From the NCBI RefSeq assembly GCF_021129235.1, contig NZ_JAJOMA010000006.1, forward strand, positions 197,580-261,579: a DNA stretch of 64,000 nt, given 5' to 3'. The DNA comes from Kineosporia mesophila. GTDB taxonomy: Bacteria > Actinomycetota > Actinomycetes > Actinomycetales > Kineosporiaceae. Shown here in pieces: positions 9,871 through 18,908 of this stretch (its first letter is position 1; each line of letters starts with the position of its first letter). Made by a program: the position numbers and the translations under genes. The notes beneath the pieces are model-generated. The model made no database searches and was not told the origin of the DNA. It saw only the letters and a list, made by a program, of their open reading frames with translations.

Positions 9871-10440
9871 ATGGCCGGCGACACGACGCTCACGCTGATC
9901 GGCAACCTCACCAACGACCCCGAACTGCGTTTCACCCCGTCCGGGGCGGCGGTGGCCAACTTCACCGTGGCCTCGACCCCCCGCGCGTTCGACCGTCAGT
10001 CGAACGAGTGGAAAGACGGCGAGACGCTGTTCATGCGCTGCTCGGTGTGGCGAGAGGCGGCGGAGAACGTCGCTGAATCGCTGACCCGGGGTTCTCGCGT
10101 GATCGTCACCGGGCGGCTGAAGAGCCGCACGTACGACACCCGCGAGGGCGAGAAGCGCACGGTCGTCGAGCTCGAGGTCGAAGAACTCGGCCCGTCGCTG
10201 CGATACGCCACTGCCAAGGTCGCCAAGACTCAGCGCAGTGGTGGCGGTGGTGGTGGCGGCTTCGGCGGTAACGGTGGTGGTGGCGGCTACTCCGGTGGCA
10301 ACAGCGGCGGTGGCGGTGGTGGCTACTCCGGTGGTGGCGGCGGAAACTCCTCCGCTCCGGCCGACGACCCGTGGGCCACGGGTCCGGCGTCCGGTGGCGG
10401 CGGCGGTTTCGGCGGCAGCCAGGAAGAGCCCCCCTTCTGA
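9871..10440 (+). CDS. ssb: single-stranded DNA-binding protein
   Basis: A 189-residue SSB. The OB-fold covers about residues 1-115 ([20 protein letters not shown], later [15 protein letters not shown]). It is followed by a long Gly/Ser linker and ends EEPPF, the acidic tip that recruits partner proteins. RBS GGAGAGA precedes ATG 9871. As in other actinobacteria it lies between rpsF and rpsR, which supplies it in step with ribosome synthesis. Confidence 0.97.
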   Translation: MAGDTTLTLIGNLTNDPELRFTPSGAAVANFTVASTPRAFDRQSNEWKDGETLFMRCSVWREAAENVAESLTRGSRVIVTGRLKSRTYDTREGEKRTVVELEVEELGPSLRYATAKVAKTQRSGGGGGGGFGGNGGGGGYSGGNSGGGGGGYSGGGGGNSSAPADDPWATGPASGGGGGFGGSQEEPPF

Positions 10441-10504
10441 TCATTCCGCCGGCCGGGCTCAGGCCCGACCGGCGCACCCACTCGTGCAGTAAGGAGTAAC
10501 CACG

Positions 10505-10741
10505 ATGGCAAAGCCTCCCGTGCGCAAGCCGAAGAAGAAGCAGAACCCCCTGAAGGCCGCCAAGATCACGGTGGTCGACTACAAGGACACCGCTCTGCTG
10601 CGGAAGTTCATCTCCGACCGGGGCAAGATCCGTGCCCGTCGGGTCACCGGTGTCACGGTGCAGCAGCAGCGTGAGATCGCCAAGGCCGTCAAGAACGCGC
10701 GGGAGATGGCCCTGCTGCCGTACTCCAGCTCGGCTCGCTGA
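10505..10741 (+). CDS. rpsR: 30S ribosomal protein S18
   Basis: 78 residues with a basic N-terminus ([13 protein letters not shown]) and the S18 core [26 protein letters not shown] precedes ATG 10505. No CxxC zinc pair is present, so this is a zinc-independent form. S18 binds S6 on the 30S platform. Confidence 0.97.
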   Translation: MAKPPVRKPKKKQNPLKAAKITVVDYKDTALLRKFISDRGKIRARRVTGVTVQQQREIAKAVKNAREMALLPYSSSAR

Positions 10742-10758
10742 GTAGAGGAGAAGCGACG

Positions 10759-11208
10759 ATGAAGCTCATCCTCACGCAGGAAGTCTCCGGCCTGGGTACC
10801 CCGGGCGACGTGGTCGAGGTCAAGGACGGCTACGGCCGTAACTTCCTCGTACCCCGTGGCCTGGCCACGTCCTGGAGCAAGGGTGGCGAGAAGCAGGTTT
10901 CCGCCATCCGTAAGGCCCGCAAGACCCGTGAGATCGCCACTCTCGAAGAGGCGAACTCGGTCAAGGCCAAGCTCGAGTCGAAGCCGGTCCGCCTCGCGGT
11001 CCGCGCCGGTGCCTCGGGTCGTCTGTTCGGTGCGATCACCCCGTCCGACGTCGCCGCGGCGATCGTCGAGGCGCAGGGTCCGCAGGTCGACCGCCGCAAG
11101 GTGGAGATCCCGTCGGCCATCAAGACCACGGGTGAGCACATCGCCCGGGTCCGGCTGCACCCCGACGTTCAGGCCAAGGTGACGCTGAAGGTTGTCGCCG
11201 AGGGCTGA
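10759..11208 (+). CDS. rplI: 50S ribosomal protein L9
   Basis: 149 residues: the N-terminal rRNA-binding domain ([30 protein letters not shown]), a long central helix and the C-terminal domain. AGAGGAG precedes ATG 10759. Last gene of the operon, followed at once by a strong hairpin terminator. Confidence 0.98.
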   Translation: MKLILTQEVSGLGTPGDVVEVKDGYGRNFLVPRGLATSWSKGGEKQVSAIRKARKTREIATLEEANSVKAKLESKPVRLAVRAGASGRLFGAITPSDVAAAIVEAQGPQVDRRKVEIPSAIKTTGEHIARVRLHPDVQAKVTLKVVAEG

Positions 11209-11226
11209 GCAGTACCTCGTTCACGA

Positions 11227-11259
11227 AACCCGGTTCCCGCTCTGCGGGAGCCGGGTTTC
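11227..11259 (+). terminator. terminator after rplI
   Basis: Fifteen-base arms 11227-11241 and 11245-11259 (AAACCCGG... and ...CCGGGTTT) pair with one G-T wobble around a 3-base TCT loop, 18 bases after the rplI stop. The descending arm ends in TTT. Confidence 0.85.
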
Positions 11260-11307
11260 GCGCATTGGCACTTTGGTCGTCCGCCGTCACCGGCGAGAAT
11301 GTTTCCT

Positions 11308-11511
11308 ATGAGTAACGCAGTACGACCCTCGTTCGGGCGCCGCATGTACATGGCTCTGTTCCAGATCATGGGCCCCGCCGACGTGAAGCCGGTGGGCAGC
11401 CCCGCGGCGCACAACCCGCACGACCCGACCATCCCGGCCGGCTACCACCTGGAGACCTTCACCCAGCCCGACGGGGTGAAGAAGCGGATCATGGTGCCGG
11501 ACTCCGAGTAA
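11308..11511 (+). CDS. small conserved-looking protein of unknown function
   Basis: 67 residues from ATG 11308 (MSNAVRPSFGRRMYMALFQIMG); an alternative ATG is at 11299. Third positions are almost all G or C after the first codons, which supports real coding. The N-terminal part is basic and mildly amphipathic; the C-terminal part is polar (GYHLETFTQPDGVKKRIMV). No known domain was recognised. It stands alone between the rplI terminator and the convergent MATE gene. Confidence 0.6.
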   Translation: MSNAVRPSFGRRMYMALFQIMGPADVKPVGSPAAHNPHDPTIPAGYHLETFTQPDGVKKRIMVPDSE

Positions 11512-11518
11512 GTCGGAG

Positions 11519-12874
11519 TTATCGATAAGCGCCGGTGACCAGCCACTGGTCACCTCGCTCGCGCCGCCGCAGCACCACCGCGCGCACCACCATCCAGCCG
11601 CCGGCGAAGGCCACCCAGAGCCACACCAGGCCGGCCTTGCCGTCCGGGCCCCAGAGTCCGATCGCGATCGCCGCCGGTGCGTACAGAGCGGTCTGGAGCA
11701 CGGCCGCGTAGGCCAGGAATCGTCCGTCCCCGGCCCCGATCAGCACGCCGTCGAGCACGAACACGTATCCGGCGACCGGCTGGGTGAGGGCCGCCACGAT
11801 CAGGGCCCCGGTGAGGGCACGGCGGACCTCGGGATCGTCGCTGAACAGCGGTCCGAGCACCCCGGCGCAGAGCAGCAGCACGCCCGCGAACACCACTCCC
11901 GCGCCGATGCCCCAGCGCACCATCCGCTGGGTCGCCTCCCGCACGCCGGCCACGTCGCCCCGGCCCAGTGCGGTCCCGGTCAGCGCCTGACCGGCGATGG
12001 CCAGCGCGTCCAGGCCCAGCGCGAGCAGGTTCCAGACATTCAGCGCCACCTGGTGAGCGGCCAGTGAGGGAGCCCCGAAACCGGCGGCCACAGCGGTGGT
12101 CAGGAGCAGCAGCAGGCGCATGGCCATGGTGCGGATGAGCAGAGGGACGCCGGTGCGGCCGGCCAGCCTCACACCGGCCAGGTGGGGCTTCAGGGAGACA
12201 CCCGCGCGGCGGGCGTCGCCCACCACGTAACCGGTCGCGGCGATGGCCATGCCGCACTGGCTGATGGTCGTGCCGATCGCGGAGCCGGCGATGCCCCAGC
12301 CCACCCCGTGCACCAGCAGCAGGTTGAGCACGGCGTTCAGCAGGGCGCCGCTGACCGCTATCCACAGGGTCACCCGGGTGTTCTGCAGGCCCCGCAGCAC
12401 GCCGACCAGGGCCAGCACGATGAGCATGGCCGGTACCCCGGGCAGGGCCCAGCGCAGGTAGGTGATGGCGGCCTCGCGCACGCCGGGCTCGGCTCCGGCC
12501 GCCCCGACCAGGTCCACCGCGTAGGGCGCCACGGCGTAGCCCAGGAGCGCCACACAGACGCCGATCCCCGCCGCCAGCCAGGCCGCATCCATCCCGATGG
12601 CAATGGCCCTGGTGCGGTCACCCGCGCCCATCAGCCGGGCGACGCTGCTGGTGGTGCCGTAGGCGAGGAAGACGAAGATGTAGACGGCCGTGGTCAGGAT
12701 GCCGCCGGCGATGCCCAGACCCGCCAGCTCCGTGGTGCCCAGGCGGCCGACGATGGCCGAGTCGACGAGCAGGAACAGCGGTTCGGCGATCAGTGCGCCC
12801 AGCGCGGGCAGCGCCAGGGCCAGGATCTGCCGGTCGGTGTTGCTCCGGCCGGGGTTACTACTCAGCCGGATCAC
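11519..12874 (-). CDS. MATE-family efflux transporter, DinF type
   Basis: A 451-residue protein with 12 predicted membrane helices and the two-fold MATE repeat. It starts with [32 protein letters not shown], the usual first-helix pattern of the DinF branch. Such proteins exchange Na+ or H+ for organic cations; the substrate here is unknown. GTG 12874 is the start. A MATE gene between rplI and dnaB is also found in Streptomyces, so its place is ancestral and not a sign of transfer. Confidence 0.92.
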   Translation of the reverse strand: MIRLSSNPGRSNTDRQILALALPALGALIAEPLFLLVDSAIVGRLGTTELAGLGIAGGILTTAVYIFVFLAYGTTSSVARLMGAGDRTRAIAIGMDAAWLAAGIGVCVALLGYAVAPYAVDLVGAAGAEPGVREAAITYLRWALPGVPAMLIVLALVGVLRGLQNTRVTLWIAVSGALLNAVLNLLLVHGVGWGIAGSAIGTTISQCGMAIAATGYVVGDARRAGVSLKPHLAGVRLAGRTGVPLLIRTMAMRLLLLLTTAVAAGFGAPSLAAHQVALNVWNLLALGLDALAIAGQALTGTALGRGDVAGVREATQRMVRWGIGAGVVFAGVLLLCAGVLGPLFSDDPEVRRALTGALIVAALTQPVAGYVFVLDGVLIGAGDGRFLAYAAVLQTALYAPAAIAIGLWGPDGKAGLVWLWVAFAGGWMVVRAVVLRRRERGDQWLVTGAYR

Positions 12875-13312
12875 CTCGTTGTCTCGCTCTTGTCTCGTCG
12901 TGGACGACTCTCACGTCACAGTGTGCCCGACCCGGTGCCGCTGTTCCGGAATGTACCGATTTTCGTTCGGTTTCGGCTGCGAGGGGCAGTTGTGAGGTTT
13001 TTGGTGACGGTGAGGTGACGATGCACTGAATAGGCCAGAGCTTTTTGGCATCCACAGCCCGTGGACAGATCCTTGGCCGGTCAGAGGCCTGTGAGACCTA
13101 TCTCGCCCACCGGTTTTCCCCACTGTTATCCACAACCTGTGCACAAACCCCGGGCTTTGTTAACCACTTATCCACAGGCAGAGCCGAGTTGTGCACCGAT
13201 CCGGGCACCCCCTGTGGAGAGTGGCGTTGAACGCCTGCCCGGCGACCCGTATTTTTCAGGGGCCTGCTCACCCGTCGAGTCGGTCGCAGAGCAACAGCTG
13301 GGAAGAGGTTCG
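12875..13312. promoter_or_regulatory. dnaB upstream region with DnaA boxes
   Basis: A 438-base gap between divergent genes. It holds two perfect DnaA boxes TTATCCACA in the same direction at 13126-13134 and 13168-13176, a degenerate copy TTAACCACT at 13160-13168, and related stretches (TTTTCCCCA near 13114). AT content is raised here compared with flanking genes. No other gene is convincing: the reading frame open upstream of dnaB lacks a good start site and has poor codon usage. Confidence 0.6.
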
Positions 13313-15901
13313 ATGTCACTCGCCGATCTGTCCGTGTCGCCGTCCGATTCGGGCGGTGGGTCGGACCTGGGTCGCACGCCACCGCAAGACGTGGCGGCCG
13401 AGCAGAGCGTGCTCGGCGGCATGATGCTGTCGAAAGACGCGATCGCCGACGTCGTCGAGGAGCTGCAGGGCACCGACTTCTACCGCCCGGCCAACGAGCT
13501 GGTGTACGACGCGATCCTCGACCTCTACGGCCGCGGTGAGCCCGCCGACGCCGTCACGGTCGCGGCCGAGCTGACCAAGCGCGGCGAGCTGGCCAAGATC
13601 GGCGGCCCGGCCTACATCCACACCCTGATCTCGTCGGTGCCCACGGCCGCGAACGCCGGGTACTACGCCCGCATCGTGCGTGAGCGGGCCGTGCTGCGCC
13701 GCCTGGTCGACGCCGGCACCCGCATCGTCCAGCTCGGCTACAACGGTGCCGACGGCCGCGGAGGCGGTGACGTCGAGGAGATCGTGAACTCGGCGCAGGC
13801 CGAGATCTACAAGGTCAGCGAGCAGCGCACCAGCGAGGACTACCACGCCCTCTCCGAGGTGATCGAGGGCGCGATCGACGAGATCGAGGCCTCCAGCCAC
13901 CGCGGCGACGGCCTGACCGGCGTCCCCACCGGCTTCGTCGACCTCGATGCTCTCACCAACGGCCTGCACCCGGGCCAGATGATCATCATCGCCGCCCGCC
14001 CGGCCATGGGTAAGGCCCTGGCCCTCGACACCCCTCTGCCCACGCCCGACGGCTGGACCACGATGGGCTCGGTCCGGGTCGGCGACGTGCTGATGGGTGC
14101 CGACGGCCGCCCCACCCGGGTCGTCAACGCCACCGACATCATGGTCGGCCGGCCCTGTTACGAGGTCGAGTTCTCCGACGGCACCGTGATCGTGGCCGAC
14201 GCTGAGCACCAGTGGCTCACCGACACCCGGGCCTCCCGCCGCGCCGCCCAGCCACAGGCCGAGGTCCGCACCACCGAGCAGATCGCGGCCACTCTGCGCT
14301 GCGCCACGGCAGATGCTCGCCTGAACCACAGCGTCCGCAATGCACAGGCGCTGGCCCTGCCCGAAAAAGACCTCCTGGTGCCGCCGTACACGCTGGGCGC
14401 CTGGCTCGGCGACGGTACGAGTGCCACGTCCCAGATCACCTCGGCCGACCCGGGCATCGTGATCCGGCTGGAAGACGACGGTCTGGAGGTCGTCCCCAGC
14501 AACAGCGCTGAGCTGCGTTACTCGCTGAAGCTCCCGATCCCGGCGGTTCCCGACCGTGAGTGCGTGGTCTGCGGCGTCACGTTCACGCCCAAGGCAGCGG
14601 TCGTGCGCACCTGCGGCCAGTCGTGCGGCGGTCGGGCGAAAGCAGTCACCGCCCCGGTGCCGCCGGCTGCGTGCCTGGACTGCGGTCGCGAGATCACCGG
14701 CTTCGGGCGCTGCCAGTCCTGCCACGACATCTACGGCACGGTCACGGGCCGTCTGCGCACCATCGGCGTGCTGGGGAACAAGCACATTCCGCGCAGCTAC
14801 CTGCGGGCGTCCGAGGCCCAGCGGCGTGATCTGCTGGCCGGGCTGCTCGACACCGACGGCACCGTGCACTCCACGGGCGCCATCCAGTTCGCGGTGACCA
14901 ACGAACGCCTCGCGCTCGATGTGCAGGAGCTCGTGCTCAGCCTCGGCTACCGCTGCACGATCATGCGGAAGGCGGTGAAGGGCCGCAGCGAGGCGAGTTC
15001 CGTCGCCTACACGCTGAACTTCACCACCGACGACCGGGTGTTCAACCTCGAGCGCAAGCACCTGCTGCACAAAGACCGGCTGAACCGCCGCTTCCAGCGC
15101 CGTGACTCGCGATTCATCACGGCGGTGCGGCCGATCCGGAGCGTTCCGGTGCGCTGCGTCGAGGTGGACAACGACAGCCACCTGTACCTGGCCGGGCGCA
15201 CCATGATCCCGACCCACAACTCCACCTTCGGCCTGGACATCCTCCGCTCGGCCGCCATCCATCACCGCATGACCTCGGTCATGTTCAGCCTCGAAATGGG
15301 GCGCAACGAGATCACCATGCGCCTGCTCTCCGCCGAGGCGCGCATCCCGCTGCAGAACATGCGTAAGGGCACCATGCGGGAGGAAGACTGGACCCGCCTG
15401 GCCAAGACGATGGGCGATATCAGCGACGCGCCCCTGTTCATCGACGACAGCCCGAACATGTCGCTGATGGAGATCCGGGCCAAGTGCCGCCGGCTGAAGC
15501 AGCGGCACGACCTCAAGCTCGTCGTGATCGACTATCTCCAGCTGATGACGAGCGGTAAGCGCGTCGAGAGCCGCCAGCAGGAAGTCTCCGAGTTCTCCCG
15601 GGCCATCAAGCTCCTCGCCAAGGAGCTGCAGCTGCCGGTGATCGCGCTGAGCCAGCTGAACCGTGGTCCCGAACAGCGCACCGACAAGAAGCCGGCCATG
15701 TCCGACCTTCGCGAATCCGGTTCTATCGAACAGGACGCGGATATGGTCATCCTTCTCCATCGAGAAGACGCGTACGAGAAGGAATCTCCGCGCGCCGGCG
15801 AGGCCGACTTCATCGTGGCCAAGCACCGTAACGGCCCCACCGACACGATCACGGTGGCTTTCCAGGGTCACTACTCGCGTTTTGTGGACATGGCTCAGTG
15901 A
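13313..15901 (+). CDS. dnaB: replicative DNA helicase DnaB with intein
   Basis: Precursor of 862 residues that should splice to a 460-residue helicase. The N-terminal domain (PQDVAAEQSVLGGMMLSKDAI) and linker occupy residues 1-200 or so. The RecA-like domain is interrupted after PAMGK of Walker A, at residue 234, and resumes with STFGLDIL; later come FSLEMG, the Walker B VVIDYLQLM and the SQLNRGPEQR loop. ATG 13313 is preceded by GGAAGAGG. DnaB is a hexamer that unwinds DNA at the replication fork. Because the ATP-binding loop is split, the helicase cannot work until the intein has excised. Confidence 0.97.
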   Translation: MSLADLSVSPSDSGGGSDLGRTPPQDVAAEQSVLGGMMLSKDAIADVVEELQGTDFYRPANELVYDAILDLYGRGEPADAVTVAAELTKRGELAKIGGPAYIHTLISSVPTAANAGYYARIVRERAVLRRLVDAGTRIVQLGYNGADGRGGGDVEEIVNSAQAEIYKVSEQRTSEDYHALSEVIEGAIDEIEASSHRGDGLTGVPTGFVDLDALTNGLHPGQMIIIAARPAMGKALALDTPLPTPDGWTTMGSVRVGDVLMGADGRPTRVVNATDIMVGRPCYEVEFSDGTVIVADAEHQWLTDTRASRRAAQPQAEVRTTEQIAATLRCATADARLNHSVRNAQALALPEKDLLVPPYTLGAWLGDGTSATSQITSADPGIVIRLEDDGLEVVPSNSAELRYSLKLPIPAVPDRECVVCGVTFTPKAAVVRTCGQSCGGRAKAVTAPVPPAACLDCGREITGFGRCQSCHDIYGTVTGRLRTIGVLGNKHIPRSYLRASEAQRRDLLAGLLDTDGTVHSTGAIQFAVTNERLALDVQELVLSLGYRCTIMRKAVKGRSEASSVAYTLNFTTDDRVFNLERKHLLHKDRLNRRFQRRDSRFITAVRPIRSVPVRCVEVDNDSHLYLAGRTMIPTHNSTFGLDILRSAAIHHRMTSVMFSLEMGRNEITMRLLSAEARIPLQNMRKGTMREEDWTRLAKTMGDISDAPLFIDDSPNMSLMEIRAKCRRLKQRHDLKLVVIDYLQLMTSGKRVESRQQEVSEFSRAIKLLAKELQLPVIALSQLNRGPEQRTDKKPAMSDLRESGSIEQDADMVILLHREDAYEKESPRAGEADFIVAKHRNGPTDTITVAFQGHYSRFVDMAQ
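14015..15220 (+). other. DnaB intein, class 3, with LAGLIDADG endonuclease
   Basis: A 402-residue protein intron inside dnaB. It begins with Ala, not Cys or Ser, and ends THN before extein Ser. It has the class 3 WCT set: Trp 67 in block B (EHQW), Cys 381 in block F (VRCVEVDND) and Thr 400 in block G. In class 3 inteins the block F Cys makes the first acyl shift. The homing endonuclease has both LAGLIDADG motifs: LGAWLGDGT from residue 127 and LAGLLDTDG at 274-282, with Asp in each. Between them lie two four-Cys clusters (183-236). It appears intact, with no stops or shifts. Confidence 0.92.
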
Positions 15902-15967
15902 TGCCCTATTGCTATGGCCCTAATAAAACAAAACCACACAAACAGTTGGCTGCGGTAAGATTTGCTC

Positions 15968-17024
15968 GTGCCTACGGTCTCGGCTGATGCAGACGAACTC
16001 GCTGTTCTTTTGAACTGGAAGAAGCGTGATGATTCGTTCATTCTGATCGACTGGAGGCTGAAGCTGTTGTGTATGCCTCATTGGGTGTCGATGCTGAGAT
16101 GATCGCGGTATCGGTGGAGCGGCCGTCGCTGACGGTTTCTGGGTAGCTGAGGGATTGGGAGAATCTCGGCTACATTCGGTGGTGACGGGTCACGCCAAGA
16201 ATGAGAATGCGGCGAAGCTGACGGAGGACCAGAAGTCCGAAGTGACTCAGGTACTGGCGTCACCGCCGGCCGAGAGCGGGGTGCGGGCGGCTTTCTGGGA
16301 TGTCCCAGCATTGCAGAATGTTGTGAAGATTCTTTTTGATGTCGAGTACGAGTCCCGGTCGTCCTATCGGTTGCTCATGAAGTTCCTCGGGATGAGTTTC
16401 AAGCTGCCGGACCTGTTCGACAAGCGTCGTGATGAGGACCCCATCGTGACGCGCATGGTTGAGGTGAAGTCGCAGGTCGCGGGGCCGATAGCGTACGAAT
16501 ACGAGGGTTACACCCTGGACGAGGTCTGGGTGCAGCACGAGGCCGAGACCCGGCGGATGCGGCTTCCCCGGGGTGAGCGGACGAAGCCGTACGTCTATCG
16601 GGAACGGTCCGCGAGATCGTTCTTTAGCGCATTGAGCCTAACCACGAAGAAGATGGAGATCTATCTTATCGACGGTATGCAAAACGCTGAGCAGATCATT
16701 CATATGATGAATCGCCTAGTTGCCTGAGGCATCGGCCGAGAAGATCGCTGTCGTGCTCGACAACGCGAGTTTTCATCGTGCGAAGAAATTCACCAAACTG
16801 TGCGTCCGGGAGATATTCGAACGAGTCACTCTGATCTCTTCCCGCCGTACGCTCCCAATCACAACCCGACCGAGCGCGGCTGAAACGCCGCGAAGGGGCA
16901 AATCGCGAACCTGCAGCAAAGCGCCCCGGAAGAGGGCTTCGTTGAGTTCATGAACTTTGTTCCCGGGCCTGAATTCGATTATGACTTCGAGAATATATCG
17001 ATCGTGAAGAGTCCCGCCGACTGA
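15968..17024 (+). pseudogene. IS630-family transposase, decayed
   Basis: Pieces of one transposase read in several frames. They are an N-terminal part from GTG 15968, then EAVVYASLGVDAEMIAV, then a stretch starting near 16170 (LTEDQKSEVTQVLASPPAESG, later YTLDEVWVQHEAETRR) and the DDE part KIAVVLDNASFHRAKKF near 16738. After a frame shift comes YAPNHNPTERG, then a TGA where Trp is expected, and NAAKGQIANLQQ to a TGA at 17022. At least two shifts and two nonsense codons make it inactive. No terminal repeats were found. It marks the left side of a low-GC island right after dnaB. Confidence 0.85.
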
Positions 17025-17142
17025 ATAATGTCAGCCATACGACGGCGAGTCCACGGTCGATCTTGCGATATTGGCCAGAATCAGCAGCGGCTGATCGGGC
17101 CTAAGGGACCGCCGGAGGCGAGGCATGCACAACCTCGGTTGA

Positions 17143-17309
17143 TCATGAATTTTGCCTAAGCACGTGTTTTAGGTTGCCCTGGACGCCTGCGAGCAGGCTG
17201 GCTTCACGTCCGTAGAGATACTTGGCGTGAGCGGTCTGGGTGTGGCATTACGTTGACGGAGATCAGGACACCGGTTAGGTCGGGGATCTGCCCCAATAGC
17301 CACTCCCCG
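17143..17309 (-). pseudogene. ISAs1-family transposase fragment
   Basis: On the minus strand one frame reads GEWLLGQIPDLTGVLISVNV, and after a one-step frame change HTQTAHAKYLYGREASLLAG, then VQGNLKHVLRQNS and a stop at 17143. The order 'LxGVxxxxDALHTQxxHAxYL...GAxYLxxVKGN' is the centre of ISAs1/H-repeat transposases. Only this part remains. The rest of 17025-17600 shows no further gene. Confidence 0.6.
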
Positions 17310-17501
17310 TAACCACTCCAAGGAACGGGTATAGACATATAAAATCAGACCCGACCACTCAGTGGGAAACAATGATTGTAATACAAGCCAGGTCAAGCAT
17401 GCAGCGCCAGCACACCGTCGCGAGCCAACCAGGGCTCGACTACTTAACCTTAACCCTAGCCGATATCAGGCAAGGACCCACAAGCAAACGCGCCTGTGAC
17501 T

Positions 17502-17547
17502 TTGAACACGAACATAAGGCATAAATAATGTAGCTACCGTCTGGTAG
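17502..17547 (+). promoter_or_regulatory. candidate promoter and small hairpin of the export cassette
   Basis: TTGAAC at 17502-17507 and TAATGT at 17526-17531, 18 bases apart, resemble sigma-70 type -35 and -10 elements in an AT-rich stretch. Just downstream CTACC and GGTAG pair around GTCT (17534-17547), which could be a small operator or RNA hairpin. This is about 55 bases before the first gene of the cassette. Confidence 0.35.
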
Positions 17548-17600
17548 GTTCCAAAACGCTCGATTGTGCGGGAAACCGCCTGATGAATTGGTGGCACTTA

Positions 17601-18017
17601 ATGAAGAGAAGTCATGTCGTTCGCGGGTCAGCAGCCTTTGCTGTCGCCGCGGCCATTGTCACCATTTCGGCCTCTGCCTCCCAGGCAGTGACTGAAACGG
17701 CCATCACTGTGGGTTCACAGACTCAGGGGACCTGGACCTGGAAGAGTACCTCCAGCTTCGGCAATGCTTCCCTCAAAGTCTGGGACACCAAATGCGATGC
17801 CCACTCCGCGCGTGGCCGCTTCCAGTTCCAGGACCAGAACGGCGATCTTCAGAGTTTCCAGATCCGGGAAAATGAGAAGGGCTGCGGTGAATCGCAGGAG
17901 TGGACGGGCCTCAGCGGCTCCAGCGGTTCGGCCATCACGAAGCTTCGGGTGAGGACTTACACCGCGGGTACCGACTATACTGAGCCGTCGGACTACGTCT
18001 CGAACCCCTACTGGTAA
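17601..18017 (+). CDS. small secreted protein, candidate exported effector of the cassette
   Basis: A 138-residue protein from ATG 17601; an ATG six codons earlier is possible but delays the signal peptide. The N-terminus is a clear Sec signal: MKRSHVVRG, a hydrophobic core, then SASQA with likely cleavage after Ala 29. The mature part is about 109 residues, rich in Thr, Ser, Gly and Trp, starts near GTWTWKS (43-49), has just two cysteines (65 and 95, a possible disulfide) and ends in NPYW. A GTW near the mature start and an aromatic C-terminus recall lactococcin 972-type bacteriocins, but the likeness is weak. Base composition is poorer in GC than the flanks. Confidence 0.75.
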   Translation: MKRSHVVRGSAAFAVAAAIVTISASASQAVTETAITVGSQTQGTWTWKSTSSFGNASLKVWDTKCDAHSARGRFQFQDQNGDLQSFQIRENEKGCGESQEWTGLSGSSGSAITKLRVRTYTAGTDYTEPSDYVSNPYW

Positions 18018-18068
18018 AGACTGATGAGTCGGCGGTGGGCAGGTAAAACGGGATCGGGAGTTCTATCG

Positions 18069-18908
18069 ATGCGCCGTATTCTTTCAATGGGTAGCACTGT
18101 GGCTGTGCTGACACTGGCCGTCTCAGGGTGCAGCCAGGCTCCAGAGGCTGATATGTCCACGGGCGCAGTGGCTCAGGTGGATGCGGTGAGCGGAACGATT
18201 GCACTTCCGTTGGATGAATATCTGCCTACCGCGACGCAGGCCACCGTCTTTACACACGCGGTAGACATTAAGGCTCGCGAGTGCGCCAAAGCTCAGGGCA
18301 TCGATTTCCGGGTGATCATGCCGGATCCACAACCAGTGAACAATAACTACGGTGTCTGGCGAAAATCCCAGGCCGAGAAGTATGGCTATGGACAGCCGAT
18401 TCCGCAAACAGTCCCTGTTGATTCCCAGCACAATGCAAACCTCTCCGAAGCGGAGGGCAAAGTAGTTTACGACTGCATGGTCAAACCCGAGGTTAGCCAG
18501 GTGAAATATCCGGGCAAGCTAATCAAGGGCGATCTACCGTTTCTGCGCACTCTGACGAGAGTGCGTTCGATAGATACCAAACAAGGCCAAGAAATTCTCA
18601 AGGAATGGCATAACTGCCTCAAGGAGAACGATATCGCGGCGCCCTCGATGCCCGAGGAAATGACGGTGTACGACTGGACGCCACCTAATGTTGGTTCCAT
18701 GACTCCGGAGGAACGCTTTCAGGCCGCGCTGATTGATGTCGCCTGCAAGGACAAAGTAGACTTGGTGCAGCGACTCGCCGATATCGAAGCTGGCCAGCAG
18801 AAGGCGGTCATTGATGGGCATACCGCAGAACTTGCTGCCTTTCGGGATACCTGGCAGCGGAATCTGACCGCAGCTCAGAAAGTGGTTGACGAGTTCTCCG
18901 GTGCCTGA
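18069..18908 (+). CDS. lipoprotein of the export cassette
   Basis: A 279-residue lipoprotein: MRRILSMGS, hydrophobic stretch, lipobox VSGC with the acylated Cys near residue 22. The body has spaced single cysteines in similar settings (ARECAKAQGIDF, VVYDCMVKPE, EWHNCLKENDI, DVACKDKVD) and a helical, Gln/Ala-rich C-terminal end. Lipoproteins of this Cys-spaced kind are common in actinobacteria beside ABC exporters; their role is not known. ATG 18069 follows GGGAG and lies 51 bases after the secreted-protein gene. The last bases overlap the next gene. Confidence 0.8.
   Translation: MRRILSMGSTVAVLTLAVSGCSQAPEADMSTGAVAQVDAVSGTIALPLDEYLPTATQATVFTHAVDIKARECAKAQGIDFRVIMPDPQPVNNNYGVWRKSQAEKYGYGQPIPQTVPVDSQHNANLSEAEGKVVYDCMVKPEVSQVKYPGKLIKGDLPFLRTLTRVRSIDTKQGQEILKEWHNCLKENDIAAPSMPEEMTVYDWTPPNVGSMTPEERFQAALIDVACKDKVDLVQRLADIEAGQQKAVIDGHTAELAAFRDTWQRNLTAAQKVVDEFSGA

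Noticed and set aside
11519-12874. MATE gene considered as an insertion between rplI and dnaB
   Set aside because: The same order occurs in Streptomyces and composition is normal, so it is ancestral.
13061-13312. N-terminal extension of DnaB by 84 residues
   Set aside because: It would run through the DnaA boxes, has poor codon usage, and ATG 13313 has a good ribosome site.
13316-15871. Very long minus-strand open frame across dnaB
   Set aside because: It mirrors the dnaB reading frame, has no domain-like sequence and gives only His/Arg/Gly/Val-rich residues.
16155-16727. Treating the 191-residue frame as an intact gene
   Set aside because: It is the middle of a decayed IS630 transposase whose other parts lie in different frames on both sides.
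17169-17396. Minus-strand frame of 75 residues in the island
   Set aside because: It crosses the ISAs1 remnant in a different frame and has no coding bias.
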